Shown here one piece after another: positions 51,859-60,049 of a stretch of 64,000 nucleotides of DNA. Position 1 is the stretch's first letter; the number at the start of each line of letters is the position of its first letter. The translations under genes were made by a program, and so were the position numbers. Below the pieces are notes generated by a model. That model searched no databases. It had not been told where the DNA came from and worked only from the letters and a program-made list of their open reading frames with translations. The stretch is from Mesorhizobium sp. (GTDB lineage Bacteria; Pseudomonadota; Alphaproteobacteria; Rhizobiales; Rhizobiaceae): positions 26,571-90,570 of the forward strand of contig NZ_JAEULZ010000019.1 in assembly GCF_016793485.1 (NCBI RefSeq). The letters are read 5' to 3'.

Positions 51859-52749
51859 CTACAGCCGGTTGCGGCTGAACGGATTCCATCGGACGGTGCC
51901 TAGCCGGATTTTTTCGCGGGCGAGCGTCAGCAGTCCCGATGCCGCGATCACGCCAAGGCCAATAAGCGACAGGACGTCCGGCCTTTCGCTGAAGAAGATG
52001 GCGCCGAGAACCACTGCCCAGATGATCTGGGAATAATGCGTAGGCGCAAGCTGGTTCGCCGGCGCGAAGCGGGTCGCCCTGAGAATCAGGATATTTCCCG
52101 CCGCGGCGAAGATGCCGGCCATGGTCAGGATTGTAGCCTGTTCAGGGGTCGGCAGTGCAAACCCCGTAAAGACCATGGCGACCAGGTTGAAGCCTGCCAT
52201 GTACAGCATAAGGAAACCCAGCATGGTCGTCCGGGTTTCGTGCGCCGAAAGGGAGCGCATCAGGATCACGCTGGCCGCGGCAAGGAAAGCGATGATCAAA
52301 GCCGCAAAGTGACCGAACTGCAGCTCCCGGAAACCGGGGCGCACGACGAGGAGAACGCCGCCGAAGCCGACGATCACCGCAAGCCACCGCCATGGCCCGA
52401 CATGTTCCTTCAGCACGAAAACGGAAAGCAGCGTCACGAACAGAGGCGCGAGAAAGATGATCGCGTAGACTTCGGCCAGCGGAATGGTCGTGAAGGCGAT
52501 CACGCTGAGAACGCTGGCGGTCGCACCCGAAATCGCACGGGCCTGCACGCCCCAAGGCCTTTTCATGTGCCAGAAGTGGATCAACTTCTCGTTTTTCGGG
52601 GTCGTCAGCGCGATGCAGACAGCAGACACAAGCGTCAGATAAAAGCCGATCTGAAAGACGGTCAGGCCACCGCTGAGGGCCTTTATGGCCGCGTCGCTCC
52701 ACGAGTAGATAGCGTAGGCCAGCAGCGCCAGCAGGATTCCGTTGTTCAC
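51859..52749 (-). CDS. DMT (EamA) family transporter
   Basis: A 296-residue membrane protein with ten hydrophobic segments arranged as two EamA repeats. The first repeat includes AYAIYSWSDAAIKALSG and ends around VLKEHVGPWRWLAVIVGFGGVLLVVRPG (quoted in parts: VLKEHVGPWRWLAV, GFGGVLLVV), the second ends around FFSERPDVLSLIGLGVIAASGLL, the usual inverted glutamate-containing helices of drug/metabolite exporters. Substrate unknown. It stands next to, but not in line with, the cupin/Tm-1-like operon, from which it is separated by 106 bp. Confidence 0.88.
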   Translation of the reverse strand: MNNGILLALLAYAIYSWSDAAIKALSGGLTVFQIGFYLTLVSAVCIALTTPKNEKLIHFWHMKRPWGVQARAISGATASVLSVIAFTTIPLAEVYAIIFLAPLFVTLLSVFVLKEHVGPWRWLAVIVGFGGVLLVVRPGFRELQFGHFAALIIAFLAAASVILMRSLSAHETRTTMLGFLMLYMAGFNLVAMVFTGFALPTPEQATILTMAGIFAAAGNILILRATRFAPANQLAPTHYSQIIWAVVLGAIFFSERPDVLSLIGLGVIAASGLLTLAREKIRLGTVRWNPFSRNRL

Positions 52750-52855
52750 GACGATCTCGGAAGAAGCCGCCAGTATCGGCGGTGATTCCTCGGTCTATAT
52801 CCCGTGGCTCGCCGCAGGGAAAGCGGCGAGGCGGTGGAACACCCAACGATCGGGG

Positions 52856-53281
52856 CTAGCGTCCACTATTGCTGGCTGGGATGATCCTGAAGTCCGGCAA
52901 GTCACGCAAACCAAGTTCGGGTCCGGCAGGCGAGTAAACGACGAACAACTGCATGGGGCCGGCGCCTGTATTGAGGGTCGAGTGGAAGCGGCTTTCCGGC
53001 ACATAGATCGTGCATCCCGGGCCGACCTTCTGGGTGATTGGGTTGCCGGCGTCGTCTTCGACCATCTGTTCCCCATGGCCGGAAATCACGAAGATGATCT
53101 CTTCCGCGCCGGGATGGTTGTGACGCGAATGACCCTGGCCGGGCGGCAAGTCGACCACGCCGCCTGAGAAGCGGCCGGCGCCGTTTACCTCAGGCGCGAC
53201 GGTCAGCGACAGCTTTCCCCAGTCGAACCCGAACGCGTCGACGTCCTTGGGGTATACGAAAAACTTGTTGGAAGCGGACAT
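52856..53281 (-). CDS. Cupin domain-containing protein
   Basis: A 141-residue single-domain cupin. The metal-binding motif is visible as GHSRHNHPGAEEIIFVISGHGE (about residues 49-70 in part: GHSRHNHPGAEE with the G(X)5HXH(X)3-4E pattern), and the second conserved motif lies around CTIYVPESRFHSTLNT (about 95-110, PxxxxH). It probably binds a divalent metal and a small acid or sugar derivative. ATG 53281 was chosen: a GGGAGG site lies six bases upstream, compared with three for ATG 53284. It follows the PEP-hydrolase-like gene by 28 bp and is the last gene of a three-gene operon. Confidence 0.85.
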   Translation of the reverse strand: MSASNKFFVYPKDVDAFGFDWGKLSLTVAPEVNGAGRFSGGVVDLPPGQGHSRHNHPGAEEIIFVISGHGEQMVEDDAGNPITQKVGPGCTIYVPESRFHSTLNTGAGPMQLFVVYSPAGPELGLRDLPDFRIIPASNSGR

Positions 53282-53309
53282 CATGATCCTCCCGATGTGC
53301 GTTGAATTC

Positions 53310-54146
53310 TTACTTGCCCGTGGACAGGGCCTTGAAGCTGGCGGTCTGGTCGCGGATTGCCGCCTCGGCCGGAAGGCGCTCCATCGAGCTCGCGCCATAG
53401 AAGCCATGCAGCCCGCTGCAGCGCTCGAGGATGTAGCGCGCATCGTCGGGCATCGAGATGGGACCGCCGTGGCAGAGCAGGATGACGCCCTTGCGCACGG
53501 ATCGCGCCGCCTCCGCGATCCGGTCGATTTCGCCGACGCAGTCGTCGAGCGATTTCGCGGAAGTCGCGCCGATGGAGCCGCCCGTGGTCACGCCCATGTG
53601 GGCAACCACGATATCCGCACCGGCCTGCGTCATCGCTTTCGCTTCGTCAGGGTTGAAGACATAGGGCGTCGTCAAAAGATCAAGCTTATGGGCTTCAGCA
53701 ATCATATCGACCTCAAGGCCGAAACCCATTCCGGTCTCCTCGAAACTCACGCGCATGCTGCCGTCAAAGAGGCCGACCGTCGGAAAATTCTGGACGCCGG
53801 AAAAGCCCATGTCCTTCAGTTCCGCCAGCAACCTCGGCATGATGACGAAGGGATCGGTACCGTTGACCCCTGCCAGAACAGGCGTGTGTTTCACGACTGG
53901 CAGGACCTCGTAGGCCATCTCCTTTACGATCTCGTTGGCGTTGCCATAGGCGAGCAGCCCCGCTGCCGATCCGCGGCCGGCCATCCGATAGCGACCGGAA
54001 TTGTAGATGATGATGAGGTCGATGCCGCCAGCTTCCTCCGCCTTGGCGGAAAGCCCGGTACCGGCGCCGCCGCCGACGATCGGCTGGCCGCTGGCGACCA
54101 TGGCGCTGAACCGCTCCAGTATCTGCTTGCGTGGAATGGCTGGCAT
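53310..54146 (-). CDS. PEP hydrolase-like TIM-barrel protein (Tm-1 C-terminal half homologue)
   Basis: A 278-residue TIM-barrel protein of the phosphoenolpyruvate hydrolase-like family, homologous to the C-terminal domain of the tomato Tm-1 protein. Markers: [20 protein letters not shown] at about residues 25-44, [30 protein letters not shown] near residue 90, [13 protein letters not shown] and [15 protein letters not shown] near residue 180. The reaction in bacteria has not been firmly assigned as far as I know. It is followed by the cupin and preceded by the Tm-1-like ATP-binding gene (23 bp gap), so all three are co-transcribed and likely share a pathway. Confidence 0.87.
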   Translation of the reverse strand: MPAIPRKQILERFSAMVASGQPIVGGGAGTGLSAKAEEAGGIDLIIIYNSGRYRMAGRGSAAGLLAYGNANEIVKEMAYEVLPVVKHTPVLAGVNGTDPFVIMPRLLAELKDMGFSGVQNFPTVGLFDGSMRVSFEETGMGFGLEVDMIAEAHKLDLLTTPYVFNPDEAKAMTQAGADIVVAHMGVTTGGSIGATSAKSLDDCVGEIDRIAEAARSVRKGVILLCHGGPISMPDDARYILERCSGLHGFYGASSMERLPAEAAIRDQTASFKALSTGK

Positions 54147-54169
54147 TTCTTCTCCTGTCCACTGAAAGG

Positions 54170-55366
54170 CTAGAGGTCCCGAATCTCGTTGAATGCCGCC
54201 ACAGCGGCCTTGGAAAAAGCGGGGTCGTTGATGTGAAGCGGAAGGCGTTGGACACGGCGCGTATCGGTTTGGATGACCGTTGCCTCCAGTGCGTCGAACA
54301 AGGCGGCGTCAGCTTCTGGATTCCAGAACGCGCCGCCCTCGATGTCCAAAGCGGACACGCCTTTCTCCGGGATGAGGAAGCGCACCGGCCCCTCGCATGC
54401 ATTGAGCTTCCTGCCGATCCATACACCCATTGCCCGGCATTCTTCCCCAGTCGTTCGCATCAAAGTGACGTTGGAATTGTGGTTGTAGAGAAGCCGGTGT
54501 CGGTATTTCTCCGGAATTGTTTCCGGGGCCCAGAAGTTCACCATGTCGAGTGCCCCGGGTGCGCCAACGTAAGGCAATCCGGTGCGCGCAATCACATCCA
54601 GCCGGTCTTCGCCCGCTGGAAGAACTCCACCGAACAGCAGGTCGCAGACTTCAGTCGTGGTGATGTCGAGCACGCCGGCAAGCAAGCCGGAATCGGCGAG
54701 CTTTTCCATCGTGCGCCCGCCCGTCCCAGTAGCGTGGAATACCAGGCAGTCGTAGTCGCTCTTGAGTTGCTCGACCATCGCTGTCACGCAGGTTGTCGTG
54801 ACGCCGAACATGGTCAGGCCGATTGCCGGCTTGCCGCTGGTCTCTTCGTGATGCCGCGTGGCCATCGCAACGATTGCAGCCGCCGCGTTGGCGAGAATTA
54901 CTCGGCTGATGCGGTTCAGTCCGGCCATGTCGGTGATCGACGGCATCATGATGATGTCCGAAACTCCGACATACGGGGCGACATCGCCCGAGGCGAGGGT
55001 CGAGACCATGATCTTGGGCAGGCCGAGCGGCAGTTCGCGCATGCCGGCGGTTACGATCGACGTGCCGCCGCCGCCACCAATGCCGACGACGCCGGCGATG
55101 TCTGAACGCGATACGGCGTAGCGGGCGAAAGCATCTGCCATTGCAGCTACAGCCCGACCGCGGTCGCCCGAGTTCAGCGCGTCGGCGACGCCGTCCTTCC
55201 CGTGCCGCGCAACCTCGGCTGCGGTAACGTCGGGCTCGATCGTTGGTTGTCTGGTGCCGACGTCGATGATTACAGCCCGTCCACCCGCCGCCTTCACGGC
55301 GTCGGCAAGATAGGCAAGTTCCTCGCCTTTGGTGTCGGCTGTTCCGACCACATAGATATTCTTCAA
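54170..55366 (-). CDS. Tm-1-like ATP-binding domain protein (UPF0261)
   Basis: A 398-residue UPF0261 protein, homologous to the N-terminal half of tomato Tm-1, which binds ATP and inhibits tobamovirus replicase. The N-terminus [20 protein letters not shown] is diagnostic; [18 protein letters not shown] near residue 95 is a glycine-rich nucleotide loop, and [19 protein letters not shown] and [14 protein letters not shown] follow. The start is TTG 55366, with GGGAG eight bases upstream and the diagnostic sequence immediately after; the frame upstream to 55477 codes for unconserved residues. First gene of the operon with the TIM barrel and cupin; divergent from the TetR gene. Confidence 0.88.
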   Translation of the reverse strand: MKNIYVVGTADTKGEELAYLADAVKAAGGRAVIIDVGTRQPTIEPDVTAAEVARHGKDGVADALNSGDRGRAVAAMADAFARYAVSRSDIAGVVGIGGGGGTSIVTAGMRELPLGLPKIMVSTLASGDVAPYVGVSDIIMMPSITDMAGLNRISRVILANAAAAIVAMATRHHEETSGKPAIGLTMFGVTTTCVTAMVEQLKSDYDCLVFHATGTGGRTMEKLADSGLLAGVLDITTTEVCDLLFGGVLPAGEDRLDVIARTGLPYVGAPGALDMVNFWAPETIPEKYRHRLLYNHNSNVTLMRTTGEECRAMGVWIGRKLNACEGPVRFLIPEKGVSALDIEGGAFWNPEADAALFDALEATVIQTDTRRVQRLPLHINDPAFSKAAVAAFNEIRDL

Positions 55367-55441
55367 AAACTCGCTCCCGGGTTGATGTCCGCGATGGCAT
55401 CCCCCCACATTCCAGGCAGCTGGAGTCCCTTGCGTCTTTTT

Positions 55442-55476
55442 TGAGACACGAGTATCGTATTGATATGCTGATCTCA
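55442..55476. promoter_or_regulatory. Symmetric palindrome, candidate TetR-family operator
   Basis: TGAGA-N6-TATC-N5-GATA-N6-TCTCA spans 55442-55476: two pairs of arms are exactly mirrored about one centre at 55459. It lies in the space between the divergent Tm-1-like operon (start 55366) and the TetR gene and overlaps the TetR start codon at 55465. Such double-armed dyads are typical of TetR-type dimer binding; autoregulation plus control of the operon is inferred. Confidence 0.5.
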
Positions 55477-56118
55477 CGTCAATCAGACTCTAACGTCTTG
55501 GAAGTCAATCGCGCTACGGCGACGGGCCCGAGGGTGAGGACGGGAAGGCTGATGCTGGAAACGGCAATCAAGCTTATGCAGGCTGGTGCCACGCCGTCCG
55601 TCAGCGAGGTAGCCGAGGCCGCGGGTGTGTCTCGCGCGACCGCATATCGGTATTTTCCGAGCCAAGCTGCGCTGGTGAGCGCCGTTGTGGACGAGGCGCT
55701 GGGGCCGATCCTGACCTGGAGCACGAAGGACGACGACCCGTTTCGGCGGGTTTCGGAGCTGCTTAGCATCGGGCTGCCGCGGATCGAGGAATTCGAAGCG
55801 ACGTTCAAGGCTGCGCTGAAGCTGTCTCTCGACCAATGGGCGAGGGGAAGGGCCGGCACGCTCGGAGAAGAGCCGAAGTTCAAGCGAGGGCACCGTGCCG
55901 ACCTGTTGAAACAGGCCCTGCAGCCCCTTGAGGGCAAGCTTTCGGGAAAAGACATCAATCGGCTAGCGCAGGCGCTCTCACTGGTGTTCGGCGTCGAGAC
56001 ACTGATCGCGCTCAAAGATATTTGGGGGCTGGATAGCCAGGAAATGCAATCTGTGGCTCAATGGGCCAGCCGGGCGCTCATCAGAGCTGCATTCGAAGAC
56101 GGGGACCGCGCGCGCTAG
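55465..56118 (+). CDS. TetR/AcrR family transcriptional regulator
   Basis: A 217-residue regulator with an N-terminal TetR HTH, about residues 28-70: TPSVSEVAEAAGVSRATAYRYFPSQAALVSAVV (given in parts: TPSVSEVAEAAGVSRATAYR, then YFPSQAALV), followed by an all-helical ligand-binding domain with no recognised effector. The frame is open from a TTG at 55441; I prefer ATG 55465, though neither has a good ribosome site and the palindromic operator covers both. The divergent arrangement with the Tm-1-like/PEP-hydrolase/cupin operon makes these its most likely targets; the sugar-type ABC operon 364 bp downstream is another possibility. Confidence 0.88.
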   Translation: MLISRQSDSNVLEVNRATATGPRVRTGRLMLETAIKLMQAGATPSVSEVAEAAGVSRATAYRYFPSQAALVSAVVDEALGPILTWSTKDDDPFRRVSELLSIGLPRIEEFEATFKAALKLSLDQWARGRAGTLGEEPKFKRGHRADLLKQALQPLEGKLSGKDINRLAQALSLVFGVETLIALKDIWGLDSQEMQSVAQWASRALIRAAFEDGDRAR

Positions 56119-56142
56119 AATACGACCCAGTTCGGAAATATG

Positions 56143-56159
56143 ATCTGGTTCGACCAGAT
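56143..56159. promoter_or_regulatory. FadR/GntR-type operator 1
   Basis: ATCTGGT-TCG-ACCAGAT is a perfect inverted repeat with a three-base centre. Its core TGGTTCGACCA fits the TNGT-N3-ACNA pattern bound by FadR-subfamily GntR repressors. No GntR gene is in the window, so the regulator would be elsewhere. Confidence 0.55.
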
Positions 56160-56322
56160 TAGGTCTTGATGCTTTCGCGTTTTCTGCCCGGGCAGGACGA
56201 AACTATCTTGCATTTTTTCGCACGCACCACAGAAACAAATGAAATTGAAGCGTTTTTGCGCGAGATCGCAATTTCGCCGTCGGCGCTGATATCAAGAAAG
56301 CGCTTGACGAAACTCCGCTGTT

Positions 56323-56333
56323 GGTAATACCAG
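56323..56333. promoter_or_regulatory. FadR/GntR-type operator 2
   Basis: TGGTAATACCA is a perfect 4-bp-armed inverted repeat with a three-base centre, and is followed, like operator 1, by GATTAG. It overlaps a TAATAC that may be the -10 element, so binding would block RNA polymerase. Confidence 0.5.
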
Positions 56334-56482
56334 ATTAGTTCAGAGACTGGATTGGGAAATCGTGCCTGATCCAGGCCGGAATTGGTCGGGAGGAGACTGA
56401 CCAAGACCCGCCAGGAATAATAATGCACTGGTCGACGTGCCGCCCGCCGCAAGCGGTCGGGAGATAATGGGAGGAAGTAAAC

Positions 56483-57796
56483 ATGCGCAGCAAATTGACC
56501 GGCATGCTTGCCGGTATAGCGATGACGCTTGCCAGCGGAACGGCGGCCTATTCGCAGGAACTGACCATCTTCTGGGCAGAGTGGGATCCGGCGAACTACC
56601 TGCAGGAGCTCGCCAACATCTACGAAGCCGAAACCGGTGTTAAGGTGACGGTCGAGACGACTCCCTGGTCGGACTTCCAGACCAAGGCCTTTACCGAATT
56701 CAATGCCAAGGGCTCGGCCTACGACATGGTCGTCGGTGACTCGCAGTGGATCGGTGCAGCTTCGGAAGCAGGTCACTACGTCGATCTGACCGAATTCTTC
56801 AACAAATATAAGCTGAACGAGACCATGGCCCCGGCTACGGTCAAGTACTACGCAGAATATCCGTCCAATTCCGGCAAATACTGGTCGGTGCCAGCGGAAG
56901 GCGACGCCGTCGGCTGGTCATATCGAAAGGATTGGTTCGAGGACCCGAAGGAGATGGAGGCGTTCAAGGCCAAGTATGGCTACGACCTGGCGCCGCCGAA
57001 GACATGGGCCGAACTTCGTGACATCGCCGAGTTTTTCCATCGGCCGGACGAAAAGCGCTACGGCATCGCGATCTATACCGACAACTCGTACGACGCGCTC
57101 GTGATGGGCGTCGAGAACGCCATCTTCTCTTATGGCGGCGAACTCGGCGACTACGCGACCTACAAGGTGGACGGAATCATCAACTCCGAGCAGAACGTCA
57201 AGGCGCTCGAGATGTACCGCGAGCTCTATGGCTTTACCCCTCCGGGCTGGGCCAAGACTTTCTTCGCCGAGGACAATCAGGCCATCACCGAAGGCCTGGC
57301 TGCGATGAGCATGAACTACTTCGCCTTCTTCCCGGCGCTGGTAAATGAAGCCTCGAACCCGAACGCCAAGGGTACCGGCTTCTTCGCCAACCCGGCGGGC
57401 CCGGGTGGTGAACAGTTCGCCGCGCTCGGCGGACAGGGTATTTCCGTGGTCTCCTACTCGGAGAACAAGGAAGAATCGATGAAGTTCCTTGAGTGGTTCA
57501 TCAAGGACGAGACCCAGAAGAAGTGGGCGGAGCTTGGTGGCTACACCGCGAACAAGGCGGTGCTGGAGAGCGAAGAGTTCCAGAACGCCACGCCGTACAA
57601 CAAGGCCTTCTACGAAACCATGTTCAAGGTGAAGGACTTCTGGGCAACGCCGGAATATGCCGAGCTGCTGATCCAGATGAACCAGCGCCTATATCCATAT
57701 GTCACGGCAGGCGAGGGCACCGCGAAGGAGGCGCTCGACTCGCTGGCCGCCGACTGGAACGCGACCTTCAAGAAGTACAACCGCGTGCAGCAATAA
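56483..57796 (+). CDS. Carbohydrate-type ABC transporter binding protein (family 1)
   Basis: A 437-residue periplasmic binding protein of the SBP_bac_1 type. The signal peptide is cut near TAAYS, about residue 24, before QELTIFWAEW. The mature protein has the family's two-lobe pattern: FWAEWDPANYLQELANIYE near the start, YDMVVGDSQWIGAASEAGHYVDLTE near residue 80 (given in parts: YDMVVGDSQWIG, YVDLTEFF), KTWAELRDIAEFFHR near residue 175, and GGQGISVVSYSENKEESMKFLEWF near residue 320 (in parts: GGQGISVVSYSE, MKFLEWFIKDE). The ligand (sugar, polyol or glycerol-type) is unknown. First gene of a six-gene operon; a strong terminator follows it. Confidence 0.9.
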   Translation: MRSKLTGMLAGIAMTLASGTAAYSQELTIFWAEWDPANYLQELANIYEAETGVKVTVETTPWSDFQTKAFTEFNAKGSAYDMVVGDSQWIGAASEAGHYVDLTEFFNKYKLNETMAPATVKYYAEYPSNSGKYWSVPAEGDAVGWSYRKDWFEDPKEMEAFKAKYGYDLAPPKTWAELRDIAEFFHRPDEKRYGIAIYTDNSYDALVMGVENAIFSYGGELGDYATYKVDGIINSEQNVKALEMYRELYGFTPPGWAKTFFAEDNQAITEGLAAMSMNYFAFFPALVNEASNPNAKGTGFFANPAGPGGEQFAALGGQGISVVSYSENKEESMKFLEWFIKDETQKKWAELGGYTANKAVLESEEFQNATPYNKAFYETMFKVKDFWATPEYAELLIQMNQRLYPYVTAGEGTAKEALDSLAADWNATFKKYNRVQQ

Positions 57797-57810
57797 GCGC
57801 GGCCTGCATA

Positions 57811-57845
57811 GGAGGGGGCGGCGCCCGCCCCCTCCTTTTCTTTTT
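57811..57845 (+). terminator. Strong terminator/attenuator between the binding-protein and permease genes
   Basis: A perfect 11-bp G/C-rich stem (GGAGGGGGCGG at 57811-57821 paired with 57825-57835) with a CGC loop is followed by TTTTCTTTTT. This is the best intrinsic terminator in the window, yet it lies inside the operon, 15 bp after the binding-protein stop, so it should keep permease transcripts well below binding-protein transcripts. Confidence 0.8.
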
Positions 57846-57885
57846 CAGCGGTCGGAAAACTTAAGTACCGGGAAGGAACAGCCCC

Positions 57886-58791
57886 TTGGCTACCGCAGTC
57901 ATAGAAACGCTGGATCCGAAATCGCGAGCGGCATCGCGCGGCATGAGCGACATTGCGATCCGCAACCTATTCATCATTCCCACGATCGCCTTCCTGATCA
58001 TCTTCAACATATTTCCGCTGCTCTATTCGCTCGGATATTCCTTTACCGACTTCCGCGCTTCGACAAATGCGCCGGCCAATTTCGTCGGACTGCAGAACTA
58101 TCGCGAGCTTCTCAACGACCCGTTCATCTGGACGAACTTCTCCATCACGGCGAAATACGTCATCGTCTCCGTCACCGGGCAGGTGGTCGTTGGCTTCGGC
58201 GTGGCGCTCCTGCTCAACCGCGACATCCCCTTCAAGGGTCTTATCACCACGCTGCTCCTGCTGCCGATGATGCTGTCGATGGCGGTGGTCGGCTTGTTCT
58301 GGAAGCTGCTCTACGACCCGTCTTTCGGGATCATCAATCACGTCCTGGGCCTCGGCACATTCGAGTGGCTGTCGAACGCCGACATGGCGCTTTATGCCGT
58401 GGCGATTACCGACATCTGGATGTGGTCACCCTTCGTAATGCTGCTCTCTCTCGCCGGCCTGTCGGCGGTGCCGAAGCATCTCTACGAAGCCGCGGCGATC
58501 GATCGTGCTGGCTCGCTCTACACGTTCTTCCGCATCACGTTGCCGCTGGTCGCGCCGATCCTGATGATCGCCATCATCTTCCGCACGATGGAGGCGTTCA
58601 AGACCTTCGACCTCGCATACATCCTGACCAGCCAGCCAACGACCGAGGTCATCTCGATCAGGCTCTACAAGATGGCTTTCCAGGAATGGCAGACGGGGCG
58701 GTCCTCGGCGCTCGCCTACATCGTCCTGATCATGATCCTCGCGATCACGAACATCTACGTGAAGTACCTCAACAAGGTGAAGGAGCGCTGA
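57886..58791 (+). CDS. Carbohydrate-type ABC transporter permease 1
   Basis: A 301-residue MalF-like permease with six hydrophobic helices. It begins at TTG 57886, which has AAGGAA about eight bases upstream. Conserved segments are FIIPTIAFLIIFNIFPLLYSLGYSF (in part FIIPTIAFLIIF), VGLQNYRELLNDP near residue 67, LLLLPMMLSMAVVGLFWKLLYDP near residue 122 (in part LLLLPMMLSMAVV) and the coupling loop HLYEAAAIDRAGSLYTFFRI near residue 198. It probably pairs with permease 2 and the two ATPases. An 18-codon ORF with its own ribosome site follows directly. Confidence 0.92.
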   Translation: MATAVIETLDPKSRAASRGMSDIAIRNLFIIPTIAFLIIFNIFPLLYSLGYSFTDFRASTNAPANFVGLQNYRELLNDPFIWTNFSITAKYVIVSVTGQVVVGFGVALLLNRDIPFKGLITTLLLLPMMLSMAVVGLFWKLLYDPSFGIINHVLGLGTFEWLSNADMALYAVAITDIWMWSPFVMLLSLAGLSAVPKHLYEAAAIDRAGSLYTFFRITLPLVAPILMIAIIFRTMEAFKTFDLAYILTSQPTTEVISIRLYKMAFQEWQTGRSSALAYIVLIMILAITNIYVKYLNKVKER

Positions 58792-58792
58792 G

Positions 58793-58849
58793 ATGGCGAC
58801 GTCTCGCAATCCATCCTTCCGCGCTTGCATGAATTCGGGAGTGCTCTGA
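58793..58849 (+). CDS. Candidate 18-codon ORF between the two permease genes
   Basis: AAGGAG at the very end of permease 1 serves an ATG at 58793 that begins two bases after the permease stop and ends in TGA at 58847-58849, one base before the permease 2 ATG at 58851. The frame differs from both neighbours. It could act as a coupling ORF that guides ribosomes across the gap. Composition gives no functional clue, and chance cannot be excluded. Confidence 0.3.
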   Translation: MATSRNPSFRACMNSGVL

Positions 58850-58850
58850 C

Positions 58851-59810
58851 ATGGCCGCCGTCAAGACAGGGGCTGAGGTGGCCGGCAACCGGATCGCCAT
58901 CGTGGCGGTCCTGATCATCACCTTGATCTTCCTGGCGCCGATCTACTGGATCATCGCCACCTCGTTCAAGCCCCGCAACCTGTCGACGACGATCCCGCCG
59001 ACGATTGTCTTCACACCGGAGATATCGCCATTCGTGAAGCTGTTCACGAAGCGCTCGCAATTGCGCGAACAGCCGACGCAGGAGCAACTCGATGCCGCCC
59101 CGTGGTGGGAACGGATCGTCCTGGAGGGTGGCGAGAAGGTCGTCCGCGACGGCAAGGGCAACGTACAGTGGTCGGCCTATCCGAACCGATTCATGAATTC
59201 TCTGATCGTAGCAATCACATCGACAGTGCTTGCCGTAGGAATGGGAACGATCACGGCGTACGGGTTCTCACGGTTCAAGGTGAAGGGAGAGGCGGACCTT
59301 CTCTTCTTCATCCTGTCGACCAGAATGCTGCCGCCCGTGGTGGTGGCGATCCCGATGTTCCTGATGTACCGGGCCGTCGGGCTCAACGATACGCATTGGG
59401 GCCTGATTCTGCTCTACACCGCCTTCAATCTGTCCTTCGCGGTGTGGCTGATGAAGGGCTTCATCGACGAGATTCCGAAGGAGTACGAAGAAGCAGCCCT
59501 TGTCGATGGCTACACCCGCATGCAGGCCTTCTTCAAGATCGTCATCCCCGAAGCCGCTACCGGCATCGCGGCGACCGCCGTGTTCTGCTTCATCACGGCG
59601 TGGAATGAATACGCCTTCGCGCTGATCATGACCAACCGCCGGGCGCAGACGGCGCCGCCTTTCATCCCAAGTCAGGTCGGCTCCGGCCTGCCTGACTGGA
59701 CAGTGATCGCGGCGGGCACGTTCCTGTTCCTGCTTCCGGTCGCGATCTTCACTTTCCTGCTCAGGAACCATCTCCTGCGCGGCATGAGCTTCGGAGCGAT
59801 CCGCAAATGA
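58851..59810 (+). CDS. Carbohydrate-type ABC transporter permease 2
   Basis: A 319-residue MalG-like permease. After a first helix (IAIVAVLIITLIFLAPIYWII) there is an unusually long periplasmic loop (about residues 50-118, with REQPTQEQLDAAPWWERIVLEGG given in part as EQPTQEQLDAAPWW), then five further helices. The coupling loop is IPKEYEEAALVDGYTRMQAF near residue 203 and the C-terminus ends RNHLLRGMSFGAIRK, a typical MalG-like tail. It overlaps the 80-residue gene downstream by ATGA. The long loop may contact the binding protein. Confidence 0.92.
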   Translation: MAAVKTGAEVAGNRIAIVAVLIITLIFLAPIYWIIATSFKPRNLSTTIPPTIVFTPEISPFVKLFTKRSQLREQPTQEQLDAAPWWERIVLEGGEKVVRDGKGNVQWSAYPNRFMNSLIVAITSTVLAVGMGTITAYGFSRFKVKGEADLLFFILSTRMLPPVVVAIPMFLMYRAVGLNDTHWGLILLYTAFNLSFAVWLMKGFIDEIPKEYEEAALVDGYTRMQAFFKIVIPEAATGIAATAVFCFITAWNEYAFALIMTNRRAQTAPPFIPSQVGSGLPDWTVIAAGTFLFLLPVAIFTFLLRNHLLRGMSFGAIRK

Positions 59811-60049
59811 TTGGCAGCGCCAAGCTTCAACGCATTGCCGAAGTGGTCATGGTGCTCGGAATCATCGCGCTCTGCCAGCCGTGGAACCTATTCCTGCATC
59901 GTTACGGCCTGACCATCATCATCGTCGGCCTGCTCACCTTCATGTTCACCGGTTGGTTTGGTAAGCCGGCCGAGGACAAGGAGAAAACAGACGGCGTCTT
60001 CGATGTCTCCGATCATCATGATGGGACAGTGCACGGAGGCCGGTCATGA
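59807..60049 (+). CDS. Small membrane protein (80 aa) in the ABC operon
   Basis: An 80-residue protein with two hydrophobic helices (about residues 10-24 and 33-51) and an acidic, histidine-containing C-terminal tail. It is fused into the operon by ATGA overlaps at both ends (with permease 2 and ATPase 1), which makes translation very likely. It might be an accessory subunit comparable to the small GlpU-type membrane protein of the rhizobial glycerol ABC system, but I do not recognise its family with certainty. No signal peptide or lipobox is visible. Confidence 0.75.
   Translation: MIGSAKLQRIAEVVMVLGIIALCQPWNLFLHRYGLTIIIVGLLTFMFTGWFGKPAEDKEKTDGVFDVSDHHDGTVHGGRS

Larger units (their letters stand above)
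56119..56482 (+). other. Regulatory interval upstream of the carbohydrate-type ABC operon
   Basis: This 364-bp gap has no convincing gene. It carries two TGGT-N3-ACCA operators, each followed by GATTAG, 177 bp apart; a TTGACG at 56305-56310 with TAATAC 15 bp later, overlapping the second operator, which may be a -35/-10 pair with short spacing; and a GGGAGG-type ribosome site before the ATG at 56483. The first operator is 25 bp after the TetR stop. Confidence 0.6.
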
